A stretch of 64,000 nt of DNA from positions 527,501-591,500 of the forward strand of contig NW_027506918.1 in assembly GCF_052324685.1 (NCBI RefSeq), written 5' to 3'. The notes below the pieces were generated by a model. That model did no database searches. It was not told where the DNA came from and worked only from the letters and a program-made list of their open reading frames with translations. The stretch's first letter is position 1, and every line of letters begins with the position of its first letter. A program made the position numbers and the translations under genes. The stretch comes from Brachyhypopomus gauderio. Its lineage: Eukaryota > Chordata > Actinopteri > Gymnotiformes > Hypopomidae. Shown here piece after piece: positions 1 to 11,665 of this stretch.

Positions 1-1996
1 TTGCAGTTTAACCTGCAGGAGAAGTGGATGGTGCACGGTACTAAGTATAAAGAAAAACACCACGCCATCTTCCCACCCTTTTCTGTGTTTGCCGACTTCA
101 TTCGTTCAGAAGCAAGGATGAGGAACGATCCGAGCTTTGCTGCAGCAGTGCCTCACAATACGCCACCTAGAGGGGAGAAATACTCACCTAGGTCAGCTAA
201 ATCCGTAGCTGTGCATAAAATAGAGGTGGCCAATCACCCCAAGGAGAGCGAGACTAAGGGTTCAGGCAACTTTGATAAAGAGTGTCCCATACATAAAAAG
301 CCCCACCCCCTATCTAAGTGTAGATCCTTTAGAGCAAAACTGCTGGACGAGCGTAAGGCCTTCCTTAGAGAAAATAGTATTTGCTTCCGTTGTTGTTCTT
401 CAACCTCTCACCAAGCTAAGGACTGCAAGGACATCATCCAGTGCTCTGAATGCAACAGCGACAAGCACATCGCAGCCCTTCATGCCGGTCCTGCACCATG
501 GTCGACAAAGCCTGCTAGCGGCTCCTCAGAAGAGCATGGCGGGGAGGGAGAAGGACTTTCTTCCGCTTCAGTCACTACCTCAATCTGCACAGAGGTCTGT
601 GGAGACAGCGCAATTACTAAGTCATGCGCTAAAATTAGTCTGGTCTACGTATATCCTAAAGACCGACCTGAGGAGAAAAGGAGAGCATATGCCATCCTGG
701 ACGACCAGAGTAATAGGTCACTAGCCAGGTCATCATTCTTTGAGATGTTCAACATAGCCAACGACACTTCTCCCTACACACTCAAAACCTGTGCAGGTGT
801 GTCAGAGGCTGCCGGCCGCAGAGCCAGGGGGTTCATCGTGGAGTCGGCTGATGAAAAAAACAGTCTAGCTCTACCTACACTCATTGAGTGTGATCAACTG
901 CCTGACAATAGGGCAGAGATACCTACGCCAGCTGCTGTGATGCACCATTCACACCTGAAGTCCCTCACCTCAAAAATACCTCCTCTTGATCCGGAGGCCG
1001 AGATCTTACTCCTTTTAGGAAGAGACATGATCCAGGTGCACAAGGTTCTTGAACAGCGCAATGGCCCCCCACATGCTCCCTTTGCCCAGCGATTAGCCCT
1101 CGGCTGGGTGATAGTAGGGGATGTGTGTATTAATGGCGCGCACGCACCCTCGCCTGTGAATGTCTACAGAACTTATGTTCTTGAGAATGGGCGTCCCAGT
1201 GTCCTTTGTCCCTGCCCCAACAAGATCGAACTCAAGGAGAAGCTCAATCTCATTGGTCAGTTTCAGGATCCTTCATTCTCCAATCAACCATCCCTGCCAA
1301 ATGACAAAACCCGACTCATGGGGAAGTTCATCTTCTGTAACACAAGAGATGATGAGAAGACGGCCCCATCTATGGAAGATATTGCCTTCCTGACAATTAT
1401 GGAGAAGGAACTGAAACAGGGTGATGACAACAGCTGGGAGGCTCCTCTCCCCTTCCGGAGCCCACGCCAGCGTCTGCCAAACAACTGTGAGCAGGCAAGG
1501 ACTCGTCTTGCTGCAGTTACCAGGACGCTAAGGAAACACTCAGAAAAGAGAGAGTATTTCATTGAGTTCATGAGCAAGCTCTTTGAGAATGGTCATGCTG
1601 AAGTAGCACCACCTTCCCCACCAGATGAGGAGTGCTGGTATCTACCGTTCTTTGGAGTATATCATCCTCAGAAGCCTGGGCAGGTGAGGGTGGTATTCGA
1701 CTCCAGCGCGCAATACCAAGGGGTGTCCCTCAATGATGTCCTTCTTACGGGCCCAAACATGAACAACAGTTTGCTCGGGGTATTGCTACGGTTTAGGAGG
1801 GAGCCAGTAGCAGTAACCACTGACATCCAGCAGATGTTCCATTGCTTTGTAGTACGTGAGGACCATCGGAATTTTCTGCACTTCCTCTGGCATCGTAATA
1901 ATGACCTGGATGATGATGTCATTGAGTACAGGATGCGTGTACATGTCTTTGGAAATAGCCCGTCACCGTCCGTAGCCGCATATGGGCTCCGAAGAG
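1..1996 (+). pseudogene. BEL/Pao Gag-Pol fragment (zinc knuckles, protease, partial RT)
   Basis: The reading frame is open from the window edge. Residues about 95-163 hold Cys/His clusters (CFRCCSSTSHQAKDC and CSECNSDKH) typical of the BEL Gag-protease junction. Residues about 229-240 (AYAILDDQSNRS) match the BEL aspartic protease region (DUF1758 type), with LDDQSN at the active-site position. RT follows, with the first catalytic Asp in VAVTTDIQQMF and the motif VHVFGNSPSPSVA. Family homology stops near 1996, before the YVDD box would appear, because a hAT-type repeat sits there. The frame runs on to 2139 through that repeat, so its last ~48 residues are not retroviral-type sequence. The fragment cannot encode an active polymerase. 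Confidence 0.85.
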
Positions 1997-2321
1997 CAGG
2001 GGTCACCAACGTGGTGCCCGCGGGCACCATGTCGCCCGCAAGGACGTCACGAGTCGCCTGCGGGCTTGTTTTAAAAATAGCTCACTGTAGTGCCATGCAC
2101 CAAAGCGCTGCATCGTTTATGTTTTTGCTACTATTATAGATTGGCCGCGGTTGCTAGCGGTCTTCCTGCTTAGCAATTGACACTCGCACTCGCACCCCCC
2201 CCCCCCCCCCCCCCCCGCTCAACAACTTTTCATTAGATTGATGCGAATTCATCTGGTAGCCCTCCGCAATAATTGGTCTCCAAGAAGTAGCTCCCAGTTT
2301 CAAAAAGGTTGGTGACCCCTG
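1997..2321. mobile_element. hAT-like MITE with 14-bp TIRs and a poly-C tract
   Basis: The ends are exact inverted repeats, CAGGGGTCACCAAC on the left and GTTGGTGACCCCTG on the right, the usual form for hAT elements. There is a run of about 21 C near 2197-2217. The flanking 8-mers (CCGAAGAG and GACTAATC) do not match, so this is not a simple insertion with an 8-bp target duplication. It separates the RT part of the BEL element from its integrase C terminus. Confidence 0.7.
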
Positions 2322-2881
2322 GACTAATCGGACTGGCGAGGCGGATCCTAGACGCGATGCTGTTGAAGGCCGGCCCAGAAAGGCTCACGCACGAGGTCCT
2401 GACCACGCTCATGACAGAGGTCTCAGCTATTCTAAACGCCCGCCCTCTGGTTCCTGTGTCGACAGACCCCAACTCCCCATTCATCCTGACGCCTGCAACA
2501 CTTCTCACGCAGAAGGTTGGTGCCCTCCCTCCTCCCAAGGGTGAATTCGACAAGAAGGACCTCTACGGCAAGCAGTGGAGGCAGGTCCAAAGCCTCGCCA
2601 CCACCCTTTGGCATCGATGGAAGGCTGAGTACCTCCCCACTCTGCAGAGACGCAGGAAGTGGAGAAAGGAGACATGCAATTTGAAAGAAGGGGATGTTAT
2701 CCTCTTGAAAAATGACCAGTTGCAGAGGAACAACTGGCCCATGGGCATCATCATCGAGACTTTCCCCAGCACGGATGGGAGGGTAAGGAAGGTGGAGTTC
2801 AAGACTTTAAGGGACGGGTCAAGCCAGACTTTTCTGCGGCCAGTCTCTGAGGTCGTCCTACTTTCCCCAGAGACTGATTAG
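2322..2881 (+). pseudogene. BEL/Pao integrase C-terminal region (DUF5641 type)
   Basis: The frame reads LIGLARRILDAML, then ILNARPLVPVSTDP, then LTPATLLTQK, and later LWHRWKAEYLPTLQRRRKW and GDVILLKNDQLQRNNWPMG. These are hallmarks of the region at the C-terminal end of BEL/Pao integrases. The frame stops at TAG 2879-2881, just upstream of a polypurine stretch and the LTR. The catalytic core of integrase is missing, so this is a fragment. Confidence 0.85.
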
Positions 2882-2944
2882 TGTTTATAGTACCTAAATT
2901 CACCTGGATAAAAGGTGGCATCTTTTTAGATACCAGGCGGGGAG

Positions 2945-3505
2945 TGTTCTGGACTGGGTTCATTGTAAAAGTATTCTATGTGTTATTTACCTTTCTTGCC
3001 ACTAGGTGGCGTTTGAGATTTACGGTAAGCCTGTGACGTATATAGAATGTGACCGTTAGTTTTGTTTTGTTTGTCAGACCAGTTTTGAACACGGAAGATT
3101 TAACAGCTTACATATTTGCGCCCATCGTCATGTGAAATCACTTGTAGAAGCATCGTCTGTCAGTATTTTCATGGATATGTTTATGTATAAACATAAGATG
3201 TGTATATTTCTGCAGTTTGTAATTTCATTGATGTAACCGTTGTTGATCATTTAGCATCTCGCTATTTCATATGTTAAGCTAGTTAGTATCTTGCTAGGCT
3301 AGTTCTAGGCTTTATGCTTGAAGTAGATGTACTAGATATGGTAATAAGTACATATTTTTTGCTGATTGTGTGTCTTATTTTGCTTCTTTATTTTAGTTTA
3401 CCCCTTTGCACTCTGTTGATTTGAATAAATTCTCCAAATCCAACTGGTGCGTTGTAGGAGTCATCTGTCTGTCTAATTAAGGAAGGGGAACTCTTTAATG
3501 AGGGC
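2945..3505 (+). repeat. 3' LTR of the BEL/Pao element
   Basis: It starts TGTTCTGGACTGG directly after a purine-rich stretch (CAGGCGGGGAG), as expected of a polypurine tract followed by an LTR. An AATAAA signal is at 3424-3429. The far end is estimated from the point where homology to TRIM-2, -3 and -4 intron 4 resumes (AACAGAAATAATAATCAC). No 5' LTR is in the window, so terminal identity cannot be judged. A CTCF-like CCACTAGGTGGCGT occurs near 2999. Confidence 0.65.
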
Positions 3506-3529
3506 AGAACAGAAATAATAATCACGTAC

Positions 3530-5103
<1,574 letters not shown>

Positions 5104-5300
5104 CTAAGTGTAGTTCTTCATCCAGGTTAGCGAGTTTAAGGAGTTGATGCCAGAGTATAGAGATCATCAAAACATTTATGCCAGACGTGAGTCAAGACAG
5201 GTGTGGCATTCAAAGATTTACTCACTTAAATGGGCAGCTGTGTACAGGGAGGAGGGGACTGTTTAAATAAGTCAAAAAGATGAAAACCTTTATGATCTTT

Positions 5301-5314
5301 CCACCAGATGGCGC
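5301..5314 (+). promoter_or_regulatory. CTCF-like motif upstream of TRIM-1
   Basis: CCACCAGATGGCGC fits the known CTCF core (CCASYAGRKGGCRS) at every position. It lies 252 bp upstream of the TRIM-1 ATG. Equivalent motifs lie 252 bp upstream of TRIM-4 and about 343 bp upstream of TRIM-2 and TRIM-3. Binding is inferred from sequence only. Confidence 0.45.
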
Positions 5315-5393
5315 CAATTCACTATTGATTCACCTGATTGAATCGGAGAACGTCAGCTAACACTGCCTTAGTTTTTACAGTTTAGTTACAGTC

Positions 5394-5780
5394 TGTAATG
5401 TCTCCTTTTGCCCAAACATCACTTTCACATTTAGGTCTTCTGTCATAAACACTGTAGCATAGGAGAGAATCAGTCACTGTAGTCCTTTATCCAGCTGAGG
5501 AAGTTTAGTCTCCTTTCATAAATAAGGCAGAAATAAGTGAATACCAGATTTAAGAGGTTCTCATTATATTAATTACTCACCTGAACACAGAATTAATAAA
5601 GACTAGTGTGGTGTTACATGGTTAACTTCCTTGTACATCTGTGTATGGAGGGGTGGAGCTGTTTGTGAAGGAGATAACAAATAAGGTTTGTAGTTGGTAG
5701 TTTGTCCTCACTAGGGAGTAGTAGTCCACTAACAATTAATAATTACTGATCACGAAAACCTCAACTCAGTCTGTGTGTAT
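5394..5780. other. TRIM upstream region, second 5'-flank block
   Basis: From TGTAATGTCTCC (5394) onward the sequence matches the region directly upstream of exon 1 in TRIM-2 and TRIM-3 (for example GAGAGAATCAGTCACTG). In TRIM-1 it lies about 340 bp further out, behind a segment shared with TRIM-4. No gene is seen. Confidence 0.6.
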
Positions 5781-5784
5781 TTAT

Positions 5785-6240
5785 AATTATATAATAATAA
5801 TAATAACCTTTATTTGTGAAGCACCTTTCATACATACATGCAACTCAAAGTGCTTTACAGAATAAATAAAAAAGAAACATTAAAAGGAAGCAAAAATAAG
5901 AAGACAAAAGGAAAAGAGAAATTAAAGATAAAAAGGAAACAAACACAATCAGGGTATCTGCACATTTTTAAATCTCAAATTCAGTGACTTTTAAGACCTT
6001 TTTAATACCACTCACAAGAAAAAATAATACCAGGGTTGCCAACTTTTCAAGATCGCTTGAGGGTGTGGCGAGTGTAAGTTGTTGACGGGGGGGGCAACAG
6101 CACACGGGGACCTCGCGCAGGGGCGGAGCCACCGCGATTACGTCATTGTCGGCACTCGGAACCTCGCGCCGGTCGCGATGCCGTAGAAATACTCCCATGG
6201 ACTCCTATGGTAATTCAGGAATGCGGAAGTAAACGTGCCA
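5785..6240. repeat. Dispersed repeat (TTTATTTGTGAAGCACCTTT type) and G-rich tail
   Basis: Positions 5785-5870 carry an ATAATAATAACC run followed by a motif resembling widely dispersed fish LINE/SINE tails (ACTCAAAGTGCTTTACAG). Positions 6030-6200 contain a G8 run beside GTTGTTGACG, related to similar homopolymer blocks near 2200 and 34190. I cannot assign a family name. Confidence 0.35.
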
Positions 6241-6425
6241 TGGGGAGACCAATAGTTCCAAACATGCTATAGTTCCAGCATTGAACTGCGTTTATTTGAA
6301 GCATTTCTGCGGCTGTTTTTTTGGTAAGTTAATGAATTATTCATCGTTTCCTATATAATCCTCCATAAATGTGATTAGTATTACTGTTATAGTTAAGTGG
6401 TCACTTGTTAGTTTATTTCTGCATT

Positions 6426-8958
6426 TTAGATACCTTTAGTAAATAATTTTAGTAAAATACTGTGCTCTTCTTCAGGGCTCTCATTACTGTGCTTAATTGC
6501 AATTTGACATTCATTACAAATTTTGGAATATTTGATTACTTGATTCACAATGTAGCCTGTCAGATGATAGAGAGCACAGGTCTCCATTTTTGTGTAGTCA
6601 GGTGAGGGTGTAGTCACAGGGTTGTGCTCCAACAGGTCATCCACTCTGATGCCAGGACTGGGAAATTCCTCTTTAGCATCCAGGAAGTCTGCCAATAGGC
6701 TACTGTCATCCTCCTGATAGCTTCCTGATTTTAGTGTAATAAGAAACTGTCCAACTGATATTGATCTTAGTGCCTGGTGAAACTCTACAGGAGTTGGGAC
6801 TGGATTCCTCTGTCTTATGCAGCTAAACAGGTTTTCAAGACAGTCTTGTGTAAACCTGCTTGTCAACACAAAAAAGTGTCCCTGGGCCAGCATGTCTTCT
6901 TGGATTGACAATATTGTGGATGTTGCCATAATCGTTTGCACAGGTTTCCAGCTACCCTGTCGACCAATCTTCAGACCATGAAACAACTGGATCATTTGCT
7001 GAAGGAACATGATTGATTTATGATATTGATGGTTATTATGCCTGCTCAGTGCCATTACTGGGTGGCGAGAAGACATGATGTCAAACCAGTGGTTCACCTG
7101 CTCCAGGAACCATGCTGTTGTCAGGTAAGAGTCAGCTCGTTGTTCTTGCTCCACCATGTATTTCAGCCCGGCACTTGTTGCTTTGCTAAAGACATTTAAT
7201 GCAGGGCCTTCCTTCATCTTGTCAAAATGACTGGGGTGAAGGGTTTTATGTGACACATTTGGAGCAATTTTTAGTGTCATCCCCTCTTGAAAAGCCACCA
7301 AATCTTGCAACGGGCCAATCAAAGCTTCACAGGAAGAGAGCTTCTCCCTCTCCACTTTATCTGGAGGAATTGTAAACGTCTGTCCACGGACAAGGGCACT
7401 TCTCAAGTTCTTAACTAGATGTGGGACATCTGGCATAAAGTATAGCCTTCTGTCTGGTTTTGCTGGATGTGGAATAGATGTTTTATTATGGTCCACTCCG
7501 AAAGCCTTCCACATTGCCCAATTAGGGCTGCCCATGTCAGTGGTGATATTAATAACATGTAGGCCTATGGAGTCTGCTCTGTGAATAATGTCTAAAATGA
7601 GTGGTTTATAAACTGCCCCATCAGTGGAGTTACCACTGTAGTGGTAAGCCACAACTTGTTTCCAGTGTGTTGTGCTCCCTGCCAACATAAAAGCACATGC
7701 ATGCGTTGCTTCTCCTGTGTGGCCAGGTAAAAGTCACATCCCCATAAAGCTTCCCTGTTCCCAGGTGCAGTTCCACGCTTGGTGTGATTGACATCTCATC
7801 AAGAGTCAGCACACATTCCTTCTCCACCTCATTTAGGCTATCTACCTTCAGCTTAAGCATGTCAAACACTTCCCCCAATATTCCTGGTTCCATCTTTATA
7901 AACTGTAGTCTTCTTTGCAGGGTTCTAATGTCAGGGAGAGGAATCTTCATGTCCTGCAGGAGCTTGTAGCCTTTTGAGCCTGTAGAGTTTTATGGCCTTT
8001 TTAATGTCATTACCCCATCTGATGCACCTCTTGCTCTTCATTCCAATTGCATTCATCTGAGTTTTAGAAAAAACTGCTCCAAATTTCTTTTCCCTAACTA
8101 AATTTTTTCTCCATAGGACTGCATTTATTCTTTTTTGTCGTTTAAGGGCTGCTTCTAAACATTTTATTTGTGTTTTTAGGTTCTTCCTCAGGTCTCTCTC
8201 ACTTACCCCTGGCTCACTTGGATGCTGCACACTCGTACTTGGCTCACTGCTTTCTGGTATACCTCTCTCAGTCTCCTCACAGCCTCCACCTTCCCTTATT
8301 TCACATCCCTCACTTTCCCTTCTCCGTCTCTCCTCATTTCCTTCAGTAATATCTGAAATGATTGCATGGCATTGTTAGGTTTAAAAAACGGGATTAGCAA
8401 TTGAAATACAAATAAACTTTATTCATTATAATTATATGAATTATTATTTAAAATCATTCATACCAAATTTTATTTTAGGACAATATGTGTGGTCACTCGT
8501 CACTGCAAGAGAAATGACAGGAGATTTTGGGGTTCTCAGAGCAGGGGCCTTCCTTTTCTTAGGCTCAGGACGATGGATAAATATGGTTGGAACAGCATCA
8601 GCTTTCAATTTCACTTGGCCTGTTTTGGTTGTCGTGAATTGTTCTCCCTCAAAGTGTGCCTGCAGAATGAGTTTAAATTCCTCACAGAATCTCAGACCAC
8701 ATATCATATCTTTATTTGAAGTCAGGTGCGTAATGCAACACAAAAATGAAACAATAAATCATGATCTGCACATTTGGTGTATGAGCAGAACTTACTGCAC
8801 ATAGTTTTCTGTTATTGTAATTTCTTGTGATGGTCAGGTTGATTCTACTGATTTGGGCCAACCACTTTTTTCTTCTGTAGGTATCTTTTGGAAACCCATA
8901 CATCCGGATCCCTTTCTCGGACCCGATTGGTACATCCAAATGCTGCACAGCCAACCAT
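6426..8958 (-). pseudogene. THAP-domain P-element transposase (THAP9-like), three frameshifts
   Basis: This is a P-superfamily DNA transposase with a THAP zinc finger. Exon 1 (8796-8958) starts MVGCAAFGCTNR, exon 2 (8464-8659) supplies the CAAH end of the C2CH finger and VPTIF, and exon 3 (6426-8352) has a coiled coil (ALKRQKRINAVL), IPLPDIRTLQRR and the transposase body ending TGYIVNQVIKYSKICNECQ. GT-AG junctions and phases agree. Three single-base shifts break it: near 8922 (extra G in the finger), near 7980 and near 7728 (extra T). Between shifts the protein is well kept. The C terminus is short, ending FTKGI at a possible donor, so a last exon may be missing. No terminal repeats were identified. 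Confidence 0.8.
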
Positions 8959-9118
8959 GTTCAATAAGAAATCAATCTGTAGATTATACTTAAACACAGG
9001 ATAAGATGGTGAAATATCCTATGCCACTCCCATACTCCTCACAAGGCCCTACCGCCCATCTTCTCTCCAACAACCATAACCGTGCATGTTATTAACCAAC
9101 CAACCACTATTAGAACAC

Positions 9119-9480
9119 TGCAACATCTATGAACTGATACTGGCTCGGCAAGGATCCAGAAGCACAGAGTACTATGTTCATGGTCCATTGCTTCAACTGC
9201 CAAGTACTCAGATCATCACATCAACCTGGACTGACCTTCAAACAAAGCAACAACGACATCCTAAACACACACCAGTTGTTTGAGCAGAACACAACAACAG
9301 CTACAATCTGATACTGGCTCGGCAAGGATCCAGAATCACAGCGTGCTATGTTCATGGTCACTTGCCTCAACTGCCACGTACTCAGACCACAACACAGCCC
9401 TAGACAGACCTTCACGCAAAGTAACAGCAACGCCCACAACCACTTACAAGCTCTTCACTGGGGTCATCAGGTGGGCACCT
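9119..9480. repeat. Two tandem ~174-bp repeats
   Basis: GATACTGGCTCGGCAAGGATCC recurs at 9136 and 9310 with similar flanks (ATGTTCATGG, CAACTGCCA, CTCAGA). On the minus strand they lie just downstream of the ORF at 9648-10256, so they are probably its 3' untranslated region. Confidence 0.7.
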
Positions 9481-9647
9481 CCCTTCGTTGGTGTTTCATT
9501 GATTTGAGCCCACAACACCTCCAGGAGGCTCAACGGTGAGGGCTGGCGTCCCAGCCTCACCCCCCTCAAAGCTTGCTGTTCAACCACCTTTTATGTTACC
9601 CATTTCACCTTCCCAACGTCTCACTCATAAGACCGGTCAAGCCACCT

Positions 9648-10256
9648 TTATGGGACATGCCCCCAAGTAGTCTGTGCCCTCTTAATCCACAGCCATTGGC
9701 TAGCTCTTTCAGCTACCACCGACAGCTCCTTCACAGCTGATCTTAACTTTCTCCCTCTAAGGCAGAACTGTGTTAACAACGATGTCATAGATTTAGCCAC
9801 AAAGCCCCTAGCACCTACTTCTACTGGTCTTATGTGCGCCTGCCATCCGCGTTCTCGCACATTAGCCACCAAGTCAGCGTATTTTAACTTTTTCCTCTCA
9901 AATGCTTCATCAACCGCGTCTTCAAACGGAACCGTTAATTCGATAAAGTAAACAATCCGTTTACTTTCCGAGTACAACACCATATCGGGCCTCAATGAAG
10001 TTACTGCTATGCACTCCGGAACCTGTAGTTTTCTCCCTATATCTACTAGAAGTTTCCAATCTCGTGCTTCACCCCACCTGCCAACATCAACGGCACAATC
10101 GTGTTCTCCTGCACATTGACCCTCCCTCACAAACCTACTTGCGTACCGATTACCAACACTAGTCAATGCATTAACCTCTAAGCACTTCTTATCAAATAAA
10201 CACGCTAGCACACTTAGAACTTGATTATGCCTCCATGTATATCGCCCCTGTGACAA
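9648..10256 (-). pseudogene. C-terminal fragment of a LINE-like polyprotein with nuclease-like motifs
   Basis: The 202-residue frame begins GRYTWRHNQVLSVLA and contains RPDMVLYSES, VYFIELTVPFEDA and KKLKYADL, followed by PVEVGARGF. The PD then E-x-T pattern resembles a PD-(D/E)XK restriction-like endonuclease fold, as at the C terminus of R2-superclade non-LTR elements. I recognise this arrangement from fish and invertebrate elements but cannot name the clade. No RT is found upstream (right), where AT-rich sequence begins at 10260, so the copy is 5'-truncated. Alternative: a domesticated single-domain gene, which is less likely given no promoter or introns. Confidence 0.5.
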
Positions 10257-10259
10257 ACT

Positions 10260-11057
10260 AACAGTTTGATGGGAAACGAAAATGTTAGGGATGAATTAAT
10301 TTATGTATTTAATGATGTTATTTTAGTGTTGTAATGTGGCTAATGAATTAATTTATATATTTAATGATGTTATTTTAGTGTTGTAGTGTAGACTACAGAA
10401 TAAATAGTAGTTTTTATTTATATAGTTTATATATATTTATATAGTTTTTATTTATATAGTATTTATATAGTAGAATAAATATTTATTATTTATTTATTTA
10501 TAATAGTAGAATAAATAGTAGTAGTAGCAGTTAAATGTGTTTTTAGTGTTGTTTTGTGGGCTAAATAAATCTATGCCTGAACCTTTAATAGTGCAGGCTG
10601 CTTCAACAGGCTATTTGTAACTCTAGTTTTGTTCAAAGATACTATAAAAAATTATATCAATAAATATTTTTATCATCAAGTTGTTAGTATGTGGAAAATG
10701 ATAATTAATGCATATTATGTTGTAATATTTACCAGAAATATGGTAACCGCTGATGTCTTTCCCGCTTAAAACCTTTCAGTGCTCGTGTTTGATTGGAACT
10801 GTACGGGACTCCATGAACCACGTGACCTCTGAGCGGCAAGATCAGAGTGTCACAACTCTCTCTTTCTACGGCTCTGCCTCTCTCACAATCCCCCACCTAC
10901 TGATTATCACACACACCTGTCTCTAATTCCCTCTCACTCCTTACAAGTCCACAGGTCCTGCAGGTCGGTGCGGTGCAATCCCACGACACCATCCTCGTTG
11001 TCTGCTGCTTCTGTTACCCAGTTACATTTCCCTGATGAGTAAGCTGCACTGAAGGAG
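10260..11057. other. AT-rich stretch without genes
   Basis: Positions 10290-10385 hold a partial tandem duplication around TTTAATGATGTTATTTTAG. The rest to 10740 is AT-rich. From 10860 to 11040 it is C/T-rich with no recognised feature. Confidence 0.5.
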
Positions 11058-11205
11058 ATGCACTGAAGGAGGAAGAGGAGCAGAAGAGTCACATGATGAG
11101 GAGGAAGATTGAGGAGATGAGTGGAGAAATAGCATCTCTTTCAGATCAAATCAGAAAAACAGAGAAGGAGATGGAAGCTGAGAACATCCCGTTCTTACTA
11201 GTAAG
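11058..11205 (+). pseudogene. Inverted fragment of TRIM exon 3
   Basis: On the plus strand, opposite to all other TRIM exons, the sequence encodes the end of the coiled-coil exon ([20 protein letters not shown] and on to AENIPFLL), including the donor CTA|GTAAGAATC. The first part of the exon is missing. It lies 3' of TRIM-2, so it records an inversion or a templated insertion. Confidence 0.8.
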
Positions 11206-11264
11206 AATCACAACTGCTGCTGTGGATGGAGGCGACCAGTAGGGGGCCCGCCGTACCGTGACAC

Positions 11265-11394
11265 AGGGACAATACAGCAGAGGAGGAGATCAGGAAAACA
11301 CTTACAGATCAAACACTTAATCAGGATCAATACAGCAGAGGAGGAGATCAGGAAATCACTTACAGATCAAACACTTAATCAGGAACAATACAGC
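11265..11394. repeat. 58-bp tandem repeat, ~2 copies, downstream of TRIM-2
   Basis: Units contain ACAATACAGCAGAGGAGG and CAGATCAAACACTTAATCAG. The same unit occurs five times near TRIM-4 (32989-33275) and once, truncated, near TRIM-3 (20766-20820). Confidence 0.85.
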
Positions 11395-11436
11395 AGAATG
11401 ATCATCACTCTTATACACTTGGACTGCTGAACATTA

Positions 11437-11442
11437 TTTATT
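11437..11442 (-). promoter_or_regulatory. Poly(A) signal AATAAA for TRIM-2
   Basis: AATAAA on the minus strand about 224 bp after the TRIM-2 stop. It is conserved in the same context downstream of TRIM-3 (20856-20861) and TRIM-4 (33317-33322). Confidence 0.5.
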
Positions 11443-11665
11443 ATGGTATCATTATGGTAAGAGATTCCAGTCAGGACATCAGATCCATATATCTCACATG
11501 TAACATTCACATTCAGTGGACTCAATCTTTCTGATGATTCAGGTTATAAAAATGTAATGACAATGATTCTAATATTTTGAAGAAAAACGTATTGACGTTT
11601 TCTAATATATAGTCAATATATAAAATGTTCATTATTACATGCATACAGATTATTTCAAGGCAACA

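Larger units (their letters stand above)
1..3505 (+). mobile_element. BEL/Pao LTR retrotransposon remnant
   Basis: The left edge cuts into the internal region of a BEL/Pao element on the plus strand. Visible parts, in order, are a Gag zinc-knuckle region, a protease region, the first half of RT, an inserted hAT-type repeat, the integrase C-terminal domain and a 3' LTR. The second half of RT, RNase H and the integrase core are absent. The element lies in intron 4 of TRIM-1 and ends about 25 bp from that gene's exon 4. The right boundary (about 3505) is inferred from where homology to the other TRIM copies resumes, so it is approximate. Confidence 0.85.
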
